Source of the DNA: Bacillus testis
Lineage (GTDB): Bacteria > Bacillota > Bacilli > Bacillales > DSM-1321
Length of the DNA: 56,685 nucleotides
Reading direction: 5' to 3'
NCBI RefSeq assembly: GCF_001243895.1
Contig: NZ_LN851186.1
Span: 215,316-272,000, forward strand
Each line of letters begins with the position of its first letter. Position 1 is the first letter of the stretch. The translations under genes were made by a program, and so were the position numbers. The notes beneath the pieces were generated by a model. The model saw only the letters and a program-made list of their open reading frames with translations, was not told the origin of the DNA and did no database searches. This document shows, in pieces, positions 19,420 to 29,027 of the stretch.

Positions 19420-19460
19420 AGTATTCTAAAGTTTTTTATTAATTAAAGGTGGTGTACATG

Positions 19461-19763
19461 ATGGAAGTAACAGACGTAAGATTACGCAGAGTCAACACAG
19501 ATGGCCGAATGAGAGCGATTGCATCCATTACACTTGATAATGAATTTGTAGTTCATGACATTCGAGTGATCGATGGGAACAATGGTTTATTTGTAGCAAT
19601 GCCAAGCAAGAGAACTCCAGATGGAGAATTCCGAGACATTGCACACCCAATCAATTCTTCTACAAGAGGAAAGATTCAAGATTCAGTTTTAGCAGAATAT
19701 CATCGTCTTGGTGAGGTTGAAGGATTAGAAGCAGTGGAATTAGAAGAAGCAGGAGCTTCCTAA
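19461..19763 (+). CDS. spoVG: SpoVG RNA/DNA-binding regulator
   Basis: A 100-aa protein that affects septation, spore cortex formation and, in other Firmicutes, virulence or capsule genes; family members bind nucleic acid. The sequence [39 protein letters not shown] is nearly invariant, and the C-terminal helix ends in EEAGAS. The start is the second ATG of ATGATG, 8 nt after AAGGTGG. A perfect sigma-H promoter lies 42-71 nt upstream. Expression should rise at the transition state when AbrB falls. Confidence 0.97.
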   Translation: MEVTDVRLRRVNTDGRMRAIASITLDNEFVVHDIRVIDGNNGLFVAMPSKRTPDGEFRDIAHPINSSTRGKIQDSVLAEYHRLGEVEGLEAVELEEAGAS

Positions 19764-19789
19764 TTAAAACCTAGCTACCAAAACAACAG

Positions 19790-19823
19790 GAGCCTACTTA
19801 CTTTTTTGGTAAGGCTCTTTTTC
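19790..19823 (+). terminator. spoVG terminator
   Basis: GAGCCTactTAC pairs with GTAAGGCTC (3-nt bulge) and a T-rich tail follows. Confidence 0.7.
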
Positions 19824-20043
19824 TTTGCCTTTCGATATCAATCCTTCGCTCTTTTCCTCCTCAAAACATCTTTTTTCGGCTTTCGCCAATTTCCAAGCTT
19901 AACCGTTAATATTTAACAATAGCGGAATAATGGTAGTGTATTCTTGAAAACCTCTGTTATTTAAGATATATTTTATAAGGATAATTATGAATATGATTTG
20001 TAAATATTAGGAATAATGCATACAAAATGCTGGGAGGTACGTC

Positions 20044-21417
20044 ATGAGTAATCGTTACGCCGTTGTATTAGCAGCTGGGCAGGGTACTCGAATGAAGTCT
20101 AAATTGTATAAAGTGCTTCATTCTGTATGCGGCAAGCCGATGGTTCAACATGTGCTTGATCATGTTTCTTCGCTAGATGTGCAAGAGATTGTTACAGTTG
20201 TTGGCCACGGAGCCGAAAAGGTCCAAGCTGAATTGGGAAGTGTTTCCCGTTTCGCACTGCAAAGCGAACAATTGGGTACAGCCCATGCAGTCATGCAGGC
20301 AGAAGAATTGTTGGAAGGAAAAACGGGCACCACTCTTGTCATCTGTGGAGATACACCGTTGATTAAACCTGAAACCATGCAAGCCCTTATTCAGCAACAT
20401 GAAGAACAAGGCGCGAAAGCATCCGTTCTGACTGCACATATAGAAAATCCGACAGGCTATGGAAGAATCATCCGCAATGAGCAAGGCTATGTTGAAAAAA
20501 TTGTTGAACATAAGGATGCCACGGAGAAAGAGCGCGAAGTGAGAGAAATCAATACAGGAACCTACTGTTTTGACAATGAAGCTCTTTTTTCTGCTCTAAA
20601 GAAAGTCTCTAATGACAACGCACAAGGCGAGTATTATTTGCCTGATGTCATTGGAATTCTCAAGTCTGAAGGCGAAATCGTTTCTGCCTATCAAACAGAC
20701 GATTTTGAAGAAACATTAGGTGTTAACGACCGGGTGGCTCTTTCGCAAGCTGAAAGTATCATGAAAGAGCGAATTAATACGGCCCATATGAGAAATGGCG
20801 TTACGCTGATTGATCCAGCCAATACGTATATTGAAAGTGATGTTGTCATTGGCCAGGATACCATCATCTATCCAGGCACAACCATCAAAGCAGGAAGCAA
20901 GATTGGCTCTGATTGCATCATCGGACCGAATACGGAAATTGCTAATTGTGTCGTTGGAGATGCATCGTCCATCTGCCAATCAGTAGCCCATGACAGTGTG
21001 ATCGGATCGAAAGTGACGATTGGTCCTTTCGCCCATATCAGACCACAATCGCAACTAAGCGATAACGTAAAAGTAGGGAACTTTGTCGAAATCAAAAAGG
21101 CTTCTTTAGGCCATGGCTCAAAAGCCTCCCATCTAAGCTATTTAGGCGATGCGGAAATCGGAGCAGGCGTAAACGTAGGCTGCGGATCCATAACAGTTAA
21201 TTACGATGGGAAGAATAAATTCCTAACTAAGATAGAAGATGGTGTATTCGTTGGATGCAATTCAAATCTGATTGCCCCTGTCACAATCGGTGAAGGTGCC
21301 TATATCGCAGCAGGTTCAACGATCACTGACGATGTACCGGGCAATGCACTGTCAATTGCACGCGCACGCCAAGTAAATAAAGAAAATTACGCTAGTAAAT
21401 TAAATTATAATAAATAA
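20044..21417 (+). CDS. glmU: Bifunctional UDP-GlcNAc pyrophosphorylase / GlcN-1-P acetyltransferase
   Basis: A 457-aa two-domain enzyme making UDP-GlcNAc for peptidoglycan and teichoic acids. The N-terminal uridyltransferase has [18 protein letters not shown] (about 9-26). From about residue 250 the C-terminal half is a left-handed beta helix of hexapeptide repeats ([40 protein letters not shown]) carrying the acetyltransferase site. ATG 20044 follows GGGAGGT. It pairs with prs 16 nt downstream, an order conserved in Bacillus. The 220-nt upstream gap is AT-rich with no promoter I can assign confidently. Confidence 0.97.
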   Translation: MSNRYAVVLAAGQGTRMKSKLYKVLHSVCGKPMVQHVLDHVSSLDVQEIVTVVGHGAEKVQAELGSVSRFALQSEQLGTAHAVMQAEELLEGKTGTTLVICGDTPLIKPETMQALIQQHEEQGAKASVLTAHIENPTGYGRIIRNEQGYVEKIVEHKDATEKEREVREINTGTYCFDNEALFSALKKVSNDNAQGEYYLPDVIGILKSEGEIVSAYQTDDFEETLGVNDRVALSQAESIMKERINTAHMRNGVTLIDPANTYIESDVVIGQDTIIYPGTTIKAGSKIGSDCIIGPNTEIANCVVGDASSICQSVAHDSVIGSKVTIGPFAHIRPQSQLSDNVKVGNFVEIKKASLGHGSKASHLSYLGDAEIGAGVNVGCGSITVNYDGKNKFLTKIEDGVFVGCNSNLIAPVTIGEGAYIAAGSTITDDVPGNALSIARARQVNKENYASKLNYNK

Positions 21418-21433
21418 ACTATGGAGGTTCATC

Positions 21434-22387
21434 ATGTCAAATCAGTATCTTGATCCGAATTTAAAGGTGTTTTCACTGAATTCAAATCGCGGATTAGCAG
21501 AAGAAATCGCAAAATGCATCGGTGTGGAGTTAGGGAAATGCTCTGTTACACACTTCAGTGATGGTGAAATTCAAATCAATATTGAAGAAAGTATCCGTGG
21601 TTGCGATGTTTTCGTCATCCAATCGACTAGCCAACCTGTAAATGAACATTTGATGGAACTACTTATCATGATTGATGCCCTGAAACGTGCTTCAGCTAAG
21701 ACAATCAATGTAGTTATTCCATACTACGGTTATGCGCGCCAAGACCGTAAGGCACGCGCCCGCGAACCGATCACCGCAAAACTTGTCGCTAATTTATTAG
21801 AGACTGCTGGAGCATATCGCGTAATTTCTTTAGATTTGCATGCACCACAAATTCAAGGATTCTTTGACATACTGATTGACCATTTGATGGGTGTTCCTAT
21901 CCTTTCCGATTATTTCGAGAAGAAAAATCTAGAGGATATTGTAATCGTGTCTCCTGACCACGGTGGTGTTACTCGTGCCCGTAAGATGGCTGACCGTCTG
22001 AAAGCGCCAATTGCCATCATTGATAAACGCCGTCCGAGACCAAACGTGGCGGAAGTCATGAATATCGTTGGGAATATTGAAGGCAAGACAGCAATCCTTA
22101 TCGATGACATCATCGATACAGCTGGTACAATCACGCTGGCTGCCAATGCATTAGTGGAGAATGGCGCTGCTGAAGTGTATGCTTGCTGTACGCATCCTGT
22201 CCTGTCAGGCCCTGCCATTGAACGCATCCAAAATTCCCAAATCAAGGAATTGGTTGTGACGAATTCAATCGCGCTTCCTGAAGAGAAAAAAATCGATAAA
22301 GTTGTTGAGCTTTCTGTTGCGCCATTGCTTGCTGAAGCAATTGTCCGCGTATACGAAGATCAATCAGTCAGCACTTTATTCGGTTGA
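21434..22387 (+). CDS. prs: Ribose-phosphate pyrophosphokinase
   Basis: A 317-aa PRPP synthase that makes phosphoribosyl pyrophosphate from ribose 5-phosphate and ATP. It feeds purine, pyrimidine, His, Trp and NAD synthesis, and its product is the ligand of PurR encoded nearby. The flexible loop [21 protein letters not shown] (ATP contact) lies near residues 97-117, and the PRPP loop [14 protein letters not shown] near 218-231. The length is identical to the B. subtilis enzyme as I recall it. ATG 21434 follows ATGGAGG. A double hairpin follows the gene. Confidence 0.97.
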   Translation: MSNQYLDPNLKVFSLNSNRGLAEEIAKCIGVELGKCSVTHFSDGEIQINIEESIRGCDVFVIQSTSQPVNEHLMELLIMIDALKRASAKTINVVIPYYGYARQDRKARAREPITAKLVANLLETAGAYRVISLDLHAPQIQGFFDILIDHLMGVPILSDYFEKKNLEDIVIVSPDHGGVTRARKMADRLKAPIAIIDKRRPRPNVAEVMNIVGNIEGKTAILIDDIIDTAGTITLAANALVENGAAEVYACCTHPVLSGPAIERIQNSQIKELVVTNSIALPEEKKIDKVVELSVAPLLAEAIVRVYEDQSVSTLFG

Positions 22388-22421
22388 TTGATAAAAAGTG
22401 GGCTTTAATATAGCCCTAAAA

Positions 22422-22475
22422 TGAAAACAGGTGAAGAAAGACGAATCGTTTTTCTTCACCTGTTTTTTATTTTTG
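22422..22475 (+). terminator. prs terminator
   Basis: AAAACAGGTGAAGAAA pairs with TTTCTTCACCTGTTTT, a 16-bp perfect stem, followed by a T run. A smaller hairpin (GGGCT..AGCCC, 22400-22417) precedes it. The following 22476-22650 holds nothing I recognise. Confidence 0.92.
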
Positions 22476-22653
22476 ATATTGTTTGTTGGAAGTGATGCCA
22501 CATGCCTGCATTTCATATGCCCCTTGTTTTTGGTCCGCAATAAACTCTGCAAATATCACGAGTTTGTCCTTGGTTTGTTCGCTTATTGGACGCCCTCAAA
22601 GAGGTCTTCCGGAATAGCTGTTTAAAAAATACAACAATAATGTTCATTTTTAT

Positions 22654-22680
22654 GTTTAGATACTACACCATAAAGGGAAG
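22654..22680 (+). promoter_or_regulatory. Candidate sigma-B promoter of ctc
   Basis: GTTTAG (22654-22659) and GGGAAG (22675-22680), spaced 15 nt, resemble sigma-B elements GTTTAA and GGGTAT. ctc is a classic sigma-B gene in B. subtilis. Confidence 0.55.
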
Positions 22681-22731
22681 GTCAATAATGTAGAAGTATA
22701 TAAAGATCAATTTCAGGAAGGTGTGTTTTGT

Positions 22732-23349
22732 ATGAGTGAAACACTAAAAGCGCAAGAGAGAAAAGAATTTAAACATTCGAATGTAGTGTCTATCCGCAAG
22801 AAAGGAAGTATTCCAGCGGTTGTATACGGCGCAAATATGGAAAGCACGCCGGTTGAAGTGGATGCCACAGAATTGTCTAAGACTCTTAAAGCTGTGGGCC
22901 GTAACGGAGTCATTGAACTTGCAGTGGGCAACCAAAAGAAAAATGTAATGTTGACGGACTATCAGTATGATTATTTGGACAACAAATTTATCCATGCTGA
23001 TTTCTTAGCCGTCAATCTCAATAAAAAATTGGAAGCCGATGTTACATTGGTGCTTGAAGGAACAGCAAGCGGCGTTAAGGATGAAGGCGGCATCTTGCAA
23101 CAGACTCTCTATGAAGTCTCTGTGACAGCAAGACCGACTGATTTGCCTGAAAACATCACTGTGGATATTTCATCCTTATCGATCGGCGACACTGTAACGG
23201 TGGGCGATATCCGCAAAAACGTCTCTGTAGAGATCAACAATGACGATGAAGAAGTGATCGCCACAGTCCTTGCCCCTCGCTTGGCTGAGGATACAGAGGA
23301 AGATGAAGCAGCGGCAGCTGTAGAGCCAACAGAAGAAGTAAACTCTTAA
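22732..23349 (+). CDS. ctc: General stress ribosomal protein Ctc (bL25 family)
   Basis: A 205-aa bL25/TL5-type protein that binds 5S rRNA and joins the ribosome under stress. The N-terminal L25 domain (about 5-95) contains SIRKKGSIPAVVYGANMESTPVEVD. The C-terminal TL5-like beta domain contains GTASGVKDEGGILQQ and LPENITVDIS, and the chain ends with an acidic tail rich in Glu, Asp and Ala. ATG 22732 lies 8 nt after AAGGTG; the frame starts 9 nt earlier without an SD. A sigma-B-like promoter lies upstream. It precedes pth as in B. subtilis but is separated by a terminator. Confidence 0.95.
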   Translation: MSETLKAQERKEFKHSNVVSIRKKGSIPAVVYGANMESTPVEVDATELSKTLKAVGRNGVIELAVGNQKKNVMLTDYQYDYLDNKFIHADFLAVNLNKKLEADVTLVLEGTASGVKDEGGILQQTLYEVSVTARPTDLPENITVDISSLSIGDTVTVGDIRKNVSVEINNDDEEVIATVLAPRLAEDTEEDEAAAAVEPTEEVNS

Positions 23350-23390
23350 TAGCCAATCAAGCCATAAATTGTATAATCGTGTTATAATGA

Positions 23391-23424
23391 AAAAGACGTA
23401 ACTTTTACAGGTTACGTCTTTGTT
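23391..23424 (+). terminator. ctc terminator
   Basis: AAAGACGTAAC pairs perfectly with GTTACGTCTTT around an 8-nt loop. Confidence 0.85.
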
Positions 23425-23532
23425 TCTATTGATGATTATTTCATTGTAAATAATAGGTATAAGCAATTGTAAAATAGACATACACTAGCATTACTAAACA
23501 ATACGAATGATCTTTTGGAGTGAGAATAAAGC

Positions 23533-24090
23533 ATGAAACTACTAGTAGGGTTGGGCAATCCGGGGAAAGAATATGAAAGAACAAGACATAACATCGGTTT
23601 TGAAGTGATCGATGAATTGTCGCGCGAATGGAATATCCCTTTGACAGAAGCCAAGCACAAGGGCCTATACGGGGCCGGCTATGTAAACGGTGAGAAAGTC
23701 ATTCTCCTTAAACCTTTGACATATATGAATCTGTCGGGAGAAAGCATAAGGGCGGTTATGGATTACTTCAAAATCGATGTGGAAGATTTGGTTGTTTTAT
23801 ATGATGATCTTGATTTAGCGGTAGGCAAATTAAGATTGCGCCAAAAAGGGAGAGCTGGCGGGCATAACGGCATTAAATCGATTATTTCCCAACTGGGTAC
23901 CCAGCAATTCAACCGGATCCGCATAGGCATCGGCCGTCCGCAGAATGGGATGAGCGTTGTCAATTACGTATTGGGAAGATTCCAGAAAGAAGAGTGGGCA
24001 GAGCTTGCCCCTGTCATCAAGAAGTCCGGAGAAGCATGTGAGGCTTTTTTAGAGAAGCCATTTTTGCAAGTCATGAATATATATAATTAA
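23533..24090 (+). CDS. pth: Peptidyl-tRNA hydrolase
   Basis: A 185-aa enzyme (SpoVC) that releases tRNA from abortive peptidyl-tRNAs. The N-terminal signature [22 protein letters not shown] (about 5-26) contains the catalytic histidine near residue 19. [10 protein letters not shown] (about 62-71) and [12 protein letters not shown], with its catalytic aspartate, follow, then [15 protein letters not shown] 23533 is preceded by TTGGAGTGAG. It heads a stretch with fin and mfd. Confidence 0.97.
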   Translation: MKLLVGLGNPGKEYERTRHNIGFEVIDELSREWNIPLTEAKHKGLYGAGYVNGEKVILLKPLTYMNLSGESIRAVMDYFKIDVEDLVVLYDDLDLAVGKLRLRQKGRAGGHNGIKSIISQLGTQQFNRIRIGIGRPQNGMSVVNYVLGRFQKEEWAELAPVIKKSGEACEAFLEKPFLQVMNIYN

Positions 24091-24104
24091 TTTTGGCATA
24101 TAGT

Positions 24105-24135
24105 GAATAAGATACCCCTGAAGCAGTGCATACTA
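24105..24135 (+). promoter_or_regulatory. Candidate sigma-G promoter of fin
   Basis: GAATA (24105-24109) and a perfect CATACTA (24129-24135) with a 19-nt spacer. fin is forespore-expressed in B. subtilis, so a sigma-F/G element is expected here. Confidence 0.45.
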
Positions 24136-24164
24136 ACCGTAAAAACTGTAAAGGGGTTCTGTGC

Positions 24165-24395
24165 ATGGTCATCAAATATGAATGCCGACACTGCCATACG
24201 GGGTTAGGTTTTCTGCCTGCAGAACAGGTGGATTTTAAAAGACTTGGCGTCCTTCAGTTGTCGCCGGAAGAGCAGAATAATCTGATCAGCTATGATGAGC
24301 AAGGGAGTATCTCTATTTCCGTCATATGTGAAGATTGCCAGGAAGCTTTGCGCTTTAATCCAAATTTACATGGATACGAATATATTATTCAATAA
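24165..24395 (+). CDS. fin: Anti-sigma-F factor Fin
   Basis: A 76-aa protein (YabK) that inhibits sigma F and promotes the switch to sigma G in the forespore. Two zinc-binding CxxC pairs are visible: CRHC (residues 7-10) and CEDC near residue 57. The segments ISYDEQGSISISVICEDCQEAL and the C-terminal HGYEYIIQ are family features. ATG 24165 follows AAGGGG with 8-nt spacing and gives the B. subtilis length. The open frame extends 39 nt upstream, across the probable promoter. CsfB, the other small zinc anti-sigma factor, is at the window start. Confidence 0.94.
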   Translation: MVIKYECRHCHTGLGFLPAEQVDFKRLGVLQLSPEEQNNLISYDEQGSISISVICEDCQEALRFNPNLHGYEYIIQ

Positions 24396-24402
24396 GTTTT
24401 GA

Positions 24403-24429
24403 GCTTTGGAATGATTCCAAAGCATTTTT
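24403..24429 (+). terminator. fin terminator
   Basis: GCTTTGGA pairs with TCCAAAGC around a short loop, followed by ATTTTT. Confidence 0.8.
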
Positions 24430-24438
24430 CCGTTTGTA

Positions 24439-24453
24439 CTACGATGGTCGTAG
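24439..24453. promoter_or_regulatory. Short palindrome upstream of mfd
   Basis: CTACGA-TGG-TCGTAG is a perfect inverted repeat, possibly a protein-binding site. It lies about 165 nt before mfd. No matching regulator is recognised. Confidence 0.3.
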
Positions 24454-24616
24454 AGAAATTACTGTAAATATTAATTAAATTTGAATAGATGGTACATGAT
24501 CGAGCCCAGGACGCCAAAATCCCAGTTCTTCATCGCCAAGGCTTTTGTTTAGCGGCGTTGTTTAAGTCTGTGGTAAGCAGTGCGTCCGGCGCTTTTGTTA
24601 TAGGGGGAAATTAGCT

Positions 24617-27600
24617 ATGAATGCTTTAAACCAGGTCTTACTTCAAAATGAAGATATGCAGTCTATATTGAACGGCTTAGATGAGGGGCTGCATGAACAA
24701 TTAATTGCGGGGCTCTCGGGATCTTCAAGAGCTATGTTTATTTCATCTGTCTATCAAAAGACGCACCGTCCGATCCTTGTTGTGACCTATAATCTTTTGC
24801 AGGCGCAAAAATTATACGAAGACATGACTTCGTTCATCCCGGAAGATGAAGTCCTTCTTTATCCGGCGAATGAGCTGATTGCAGCAGAGCTGAGCATTGC
24901 CAGTCCTGAAATGAAATCCCAAAGGGTTGAAGTGTTGGATTATTGGACCCGGCATCCTAAGGGAGTCGTCATTGTGCCGATGGGCGGATTCCGTAAGTTG
25001 CTGCCTCCAAAGGCATTATGGAAGAAATATCAGCGCTCCTTTAAAGTGGGAGACGAGATTGATTTGGAGTCAGCAGTCAATGATTTTGTCCTTATGGGTT
25101 ATAGCAGGACAGAAATGATTTCGGCACCAGGAGAATTCAGTGTGCGGGGCGGCATCATTGATATCTTCCCACTGACTGAGAGCGATCCTTTCCGGATTGA
25201 GTTGTTTGATACGGAAATTGATTCAATCCGGACATTTTCAATCGAATCGCAGAAATCCTTGCAGAAAATTGAACATGTGTTAATCGGCCCTGCCACTGAG
25301 CTTCTTTTGGAGCCTGAGCACTTGTCCCGCATGACCGAATTGCTGGATGATGGGTTGCGCAGCAGCCTGAAAAAAGTTCGAAATGAAGCAACGAAGAATA
25401 GTATGTTGCATACTATCGGAGCGGAGATCGACAAAATCAAATCGGGAATCCGCTTGGATGATCTATTCAAATACACGTCACTGGCCTATGAGAAGCCAGC
25501 TAGTTTAATAGACTATTTACCAGAAAGCGGTTTAGTTTTTCTGGATGAAATCAGCCGCATCCAAGAAATCGCATCCAGTCTTGAGAAGGAAGAAATGGAG
25601 TGGTTCACAAATCTGTTAAGTGACGGTGAAATCATTCATGACGTTAAGTTGGCCTATTCCTTCCAGGAACTGATTACATCTTCGCCGAAAAAAATGATCT
25701 ATCTTTCCCTTTTTCTGCGGCATGTTCCACATACCAACCCGCAAAACATCATCAATGTAACCTGCAAGCAAATGCAGAATTTCCATGGACAGATGAATGT
25801 ATTCAAGACAGAAGTCGAGCGGTGGAAGAAGAGTAAGTACTCCGTTGTCATCTTGGGCCCTGATGAAGAACGAATGAACAAGCTGAGACGCGTTCTCGAA
25901 GACTATGAAGTGGAAGCGGCAGAGTTATCTGATTCGAGTAAAATCCTCGAAGGGAAAATCCAGATAGCCAAGGGCAATCTGCATACCGGCTTTGAATTGC
26001 CGATGCAAAAGCTGGCTGTTATTACCGAACAGGAATTGTTCAATAAGAAAACAAAAAAATCGACGCGCAGACAAAAAATTTCAAATGCGGAGCGCATTAA
26101 AAGCTATTCTGAATTGAATGTCGGCGATTATGTAGTGCATGTCAACCATGGGATCGGTAAATATCTTGGGATTGAGACGCTTGATATTAATGGCGTGCAT
26201 AAAGATTATCTGAATATAAGCTATCAAGGGTCCGACCAACTTTATGTCCCGGTTGACCAAATTGACCTTGTGCAAAAATATGTAGCCTCCGAGGGAAAAG
26301 AACCCAAACTGTACAAATTGGGCGGCAGCGACTGGAAACGTGTGAAAAATAAAGTACAGAAGTCCGTACAGGATATTGCTGACGATTTGATTAAGCTATA
26401 TGCCGAACGGGAAGCATCCAAAGGCTATGCATTCTCTCCTGATGGCGATATGCAGAGGGATTTTGAAATGGCATTCCCTTATAAAGAAACAGAGGACCAA
26501 CTGCGTTCCATCGAGGAAATCAAAAAGGACATGGAACGAGAGAGACCGATGGACCGGCTATTATGCGGAGATGTGGGATATGGGAAAACAGAGGTAGCCA
26601 TCCGTGCAGCCTTTAAGGCGATAGCGGACGGCAAGCAGGTCGCTTTATTAGTCCCTACCACAATCCTTGCCCAACAACATTATGAAACGATACTAGAGCG
26701 CTTTCAGGATTACCCGATCACAATTGATATCTTGAACCGTTTTAAAACGAAAAAAGAGCAAACAGAGACCTTAAAAGGGCTGAAAGCAGGAACAATCGAT
26801 TTAATCATTGGAACACACCGCTTACTGTCAAAAGATATTCAATACCGTGACTTGGGATTGCTCATTATAGATGAAGAGCAACGGTTCGGCGTGACGCATA
26901 AAGAGAAAATTAAGCAGTTGAAGGCTAATATCGATGTTCTCACATTGACAGCGACACCTATTCCACGGACACTCCATATGTCCATGCTGGGCGTCCGGGA
27001 TTTATCGGTTATTGAAACGCCGCCTGAAAACAGATTCCCTGTGCAGACGTATGTAATGGAGTATAACGGCGTACTTGTCCGGGAAGCGATCGAGCGTGAA
27101 TTGGCAAGGGATGGCCAGGTTTACTTCCTATACAACCGGGTAGAGGATATAGCAAGAAAAGCAGAAGAAATTTCCATTTTAGTGCCCGATGCCCGTGTCG
27201 CCTATGCTCATGGGCGAATGACAGAGCGGGAGCTGGAGACCGTTATGATTGGCTTCTTGGAGGGTGAGTACGATGTGCTTGTCTCTACGACCATCATTGA
27301 AACGGGTGTAGATATTCCGAATGTCAATACCATTATCGTGCATGATGCGGATAAAATGGGACTGTCACAGCTTTATCAGCTGCGCGGCCGTGTCGGGCGT
27401 TCGAACAGAGTGGCTTATGCCTACTTTACTTACCGCAAGGACAAAGTGCTAACGGAAGTAGCTGAACGGAGACTCCAGGCGATCAAGGAATTCACTGAAC
27501 TGGGCTCAGGGTTTAAAATTGCTATGCGCGACTTATCGATCAGGGGAGCGGGCAACCTATTGGGTGCAGAGCAGCATGGATTCATTGATTCTGTCGGTTT

Positions 27601-28147
27601 TGATCTTTATTCGCAAATGCTTAAAGAAGCAATTGACCAACGGATGGAGGATGCTCCTGAAGAACAGCATCACCAGGTTGAAATCGATGTTCAATTGGAT
27701 GCTTACATTCCGGATGCATATATTGTGGATGGCAATCAAAAAATTGAAATGTATAAGCGTTTCAGAGGCTTAACAACATTGGATGAAATAGAAGAATTGA
27801 GAGAAGAATTGATGGACCGTTTCGGCGAATATCCGATTGAAGTCGAGTATTTGTTGAAAATCGCTGCCATTAAGGTCCATGCCAACCGTGCGCATGTGGA
27901 ATCCATCAAACAAGTGAAACAGGAAATCATCCTTTTAGTTTCAGAGGAAGCAAGCGGCCAAATCGATGGTCCAAAGGTTTTTCAGGTGACAAGCAAAATC
28001 GAACGGAGAGCAGGATTGGGGATGGAAGGGAAGCGTCTTAAAATTACGCTGCCAATCCGCAATGTGGACTCTAATGATTGGTTGAAGACGTTAGAGAACC
28101 TTGTCAAGGGACTGAAGGATGTAAAAAAGGATAAAGTTAACCAGTAA
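24617..28147 (+). CDS. mfd: Transcription-repair coupling factor
   Basis: An 1176-aa DNA translocase that removes RNA polymerase stalled at lesions and recruits UvrA. The N-terminal UvrB-like module spans about 1-350. The RNA-polymerase-interacting CarD-like domain lies near 490-560 (DYVVHVNHGIGKYLGIE). The superfamily 2 helicase core follows: Walker A CGDVGYGKTEVAIRAAF (about 651-667), DEEQ box LLIIDEEQRFGV (about 748-759), TATPIPRTL, and GRVGRS in motif VI. A C-terminal TRCF domain ends the chain. ATG 24617 follows only a weak GGGGGAAA. In B. subtilis it lies between fin and spoVT as here. Confidence 0.97.
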   Translation: MNALNQVLLQNEDMQSILNGLDEGLHEQLIAGLSGSSRAMFISSVYQKTHRPILVVTYNLLQAQKLYEDMTSFIPEDEVLLYPANELIAAELSIASPEMKSQRVEVLDYWTRHPKGVVIVPMGGFRKLLPPKALWKKYQRSFKVGDEIDLESAVNDFVLMGYSRTEMISAPGEFSVRGGIIDIFPLTESDPFRIELFDTEIDSIRTFSIESQKSLQKIEHVLIGPATELLLEPEHLSRMTELLDDGLRSSLKKVRNEATKNSMLHTIGAEIDKIKSGIRLDDLFKYTSLAYEKPASLIDYLPESGLVFLDEISRIQEIASSLEKEEMEWFTNLLSDGEIIHDVKLAYSFQELITSSPKKMIYLSLFLRHVPHTNPQNIINVTCKQMQNFHGQMNVFKTEVERWKKSKYSVVILGPDEERMNKLRRVLEDYEVEAAELSDSSKILEGKIQIAKGNLHTGFELPMQKLAVITEQELFNKKTKKSTRRQKISNAERIKSYSELNVGDYVVHVNHGIGKYLGIETLDINGVHKDYLNISYQGSDQLYVPVDQIDLVQKYVASEGKEPKLYKLGGSDWKRVKNKVQKSVQDIADDLIKLYAEREASKGYAFSPDGDMQRDFEMAFPYKETEDQLRSIEEIKKDMERERPMDRLLCGDVGYGKTEVAIRAAFKAIADGKQVALLVPTTILAQQHYETILERFQDYPITIDILNRFKTKKEQTETLKGLKAGTIDLIIGTHRLLSKDIQYRDLGLLIIDEEQRFGVTHKEKIKQLKANIDVLTLTATPIPRTLHMSMLGVRDLSVIETPPENRFPVQTYVMEYNGVLVREAIERELARDGQVYFLYNRVEDIARKAEEISILVPDARVAYAHGRMTERELETVMIGFLEGEYDVLVSTTIIETGVDIPNVNTIIVHDADKMGLSQLYQLRGRVGRSNRVAYAYFTYRKDKVLTEVAERRLQAIKEFTELGSGFKIAMRDLSIRGAGNLLGAEQHGFIDSVGFDLYSQMLKEAIDQRMEDAPEEQHHQVEIDVQLDAYIPDAYIVDGNQKIEMYKRFRGLTTLDEIEELREELMDRFGEYPIEVEYLLKIAAIKVHANRAHVESIKQVKQEIILLVSEEASGQIDGPKVFQVTSKIERRAGLGMEGKRLKITLPIRNVDSNDWLKTLENLVKGLKDVKKDKVNQ

Positions 28148-28340
28148 TATTAAATTATGGTTGCAGAGAGAACAAATTCATGTTGAAATATAAGTAGGAT
28201 AAAATATATTACAAAAATATTTTTCCTGGTGAATAGAACGTAGGGCTTACAAAAATACTAAGTCTACTGAGGTTATGGATGCTTATACTAATATTGGTAT
28301 TATAACCAAAAACAAATAGCAGAAAGTGAGGCAACATAAG

Positions 28341-28877
28341 ATGAAAGCAACTGGTATCGTACGTCGTATAGATGATTTAGGACGAGTTGTCATTCCTAAA
28401 GAAATCCGCAGGACCCTTCGTATCCGTGAGGGAGACCCATTGGAAATTTTCGTTGATCGCGATGGAGAAGTTATTTTGAAAAAGTATTCTCCAATTTCTG
28501 AGTTAAGTGATTTTGCGAAGGAATATGCAGAAGCTCTATATGACAGCCTTGGTAACCCGGTGCTGATTTGCGATAGAGATACATACATCACTGTCGCAGG
28601 CGGCTCTAAAAAAGATTATTTGAACAGAAGCATTTCTGATTTGCTTGAAAGTGTAATGGAAGACCGCAACCCTATATTGGAGACGCAAAAAGCCCAAATT
28701 TCATTGGTGGATGGTTTCACTGAAGAAATCCAATCTTATACGATTGCTCCAATCGTAGCGAACGGCGATCCAATTGGTGCTGTCGTTATTTTCTCCAAGG
28801 AAGGTACTCTTGGCGAAGTGGAACGCAAAGCTGTTGAAACAGCTGCTGGTTTCCTTGCACGCCAAATGGAATCTTAA
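28341..28877 (+). CDS. spoVT: Stage V sporulation regulator SpoVT
   Basis: A 178-aa forespore transcription factor modulating sigma-G genes. The N-terminal AbrB-like swapped hairpin MKATGIVRRIDDLGRVVIPKEIRRTLRIREGD closely resembles AbrB. The C-terminal GAF domain (about 56-178) contains VLICDRDTYITVAGGSKKDYLNRS. ATG 28341 follows GTGAGG with 9-nt spacing; an in-frame GTG 15 nt upstream overlaps that SD. A sigma-G promoter would be expected, but I could not identify a good one. A terminator follows. Confidence 0.96.
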   Translation: MKATGIVRRIDDLGRVVIPKEIRRTLRIREGDPLEIFVDRDGEVILKKYSPISELSDFAKEYAEALYDSLGNPVLICDRDTYITVAGGSKKDYLNRSISDLLESVMEDRNPILETQKAQISLVDGFTEEIQSYTIAPIVANGDPIGAVVIFSKEGTLGEVERKAVETAAGFLARQMES

Positions 28878-28895
28878 TCAAATAACGTGTATGGA

Positions 28896-28922
28896 AAAGG
28901 ACGGCAGTTGCTGTCCTTTTTG
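28896..28922 (+). terminator. spoVT terminator
   Basis: AAAAGGACGGCA pairs with GCTGTCCTTTT (one G-U pair) around a 3-4-nt loop, with T residues. Confidence 0.85.
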
Positions 28923-28976
28923 TTATATATGGGGAGAGGGAGGATGGGCCATTGATATAGGGGAAGAGCTTGGATA

Positions 28977-28985
28977 TGGTATACT
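28977..28985 (+). promoter_or_regulatory. Extended -10 promoter of the yabM operon
   Basis: TGGTATACT is an extended -10 (TATACT 28980-28985) without a clear -35. The start would be near 28992. Confidence 0.4.
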
Positions 28986-29027
28986 ATTGGCGAATGTTTT
29001 CCTTGAAGGAAGGGAGTCGATCGCAGC

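Noticed and set aside
22431..22625. 64-aa frame after prs
   Set aside because: It starts inside the prs terminator stem and has no SD or recognisable domain.
22550..22625. Possible fifth, degenerate copy of the dispersed repeat
   Set aside because: tttgttcg and a few following blocks resemble copy D, but the diagnostic tail and the paired arms are missing; similarity could be chance.
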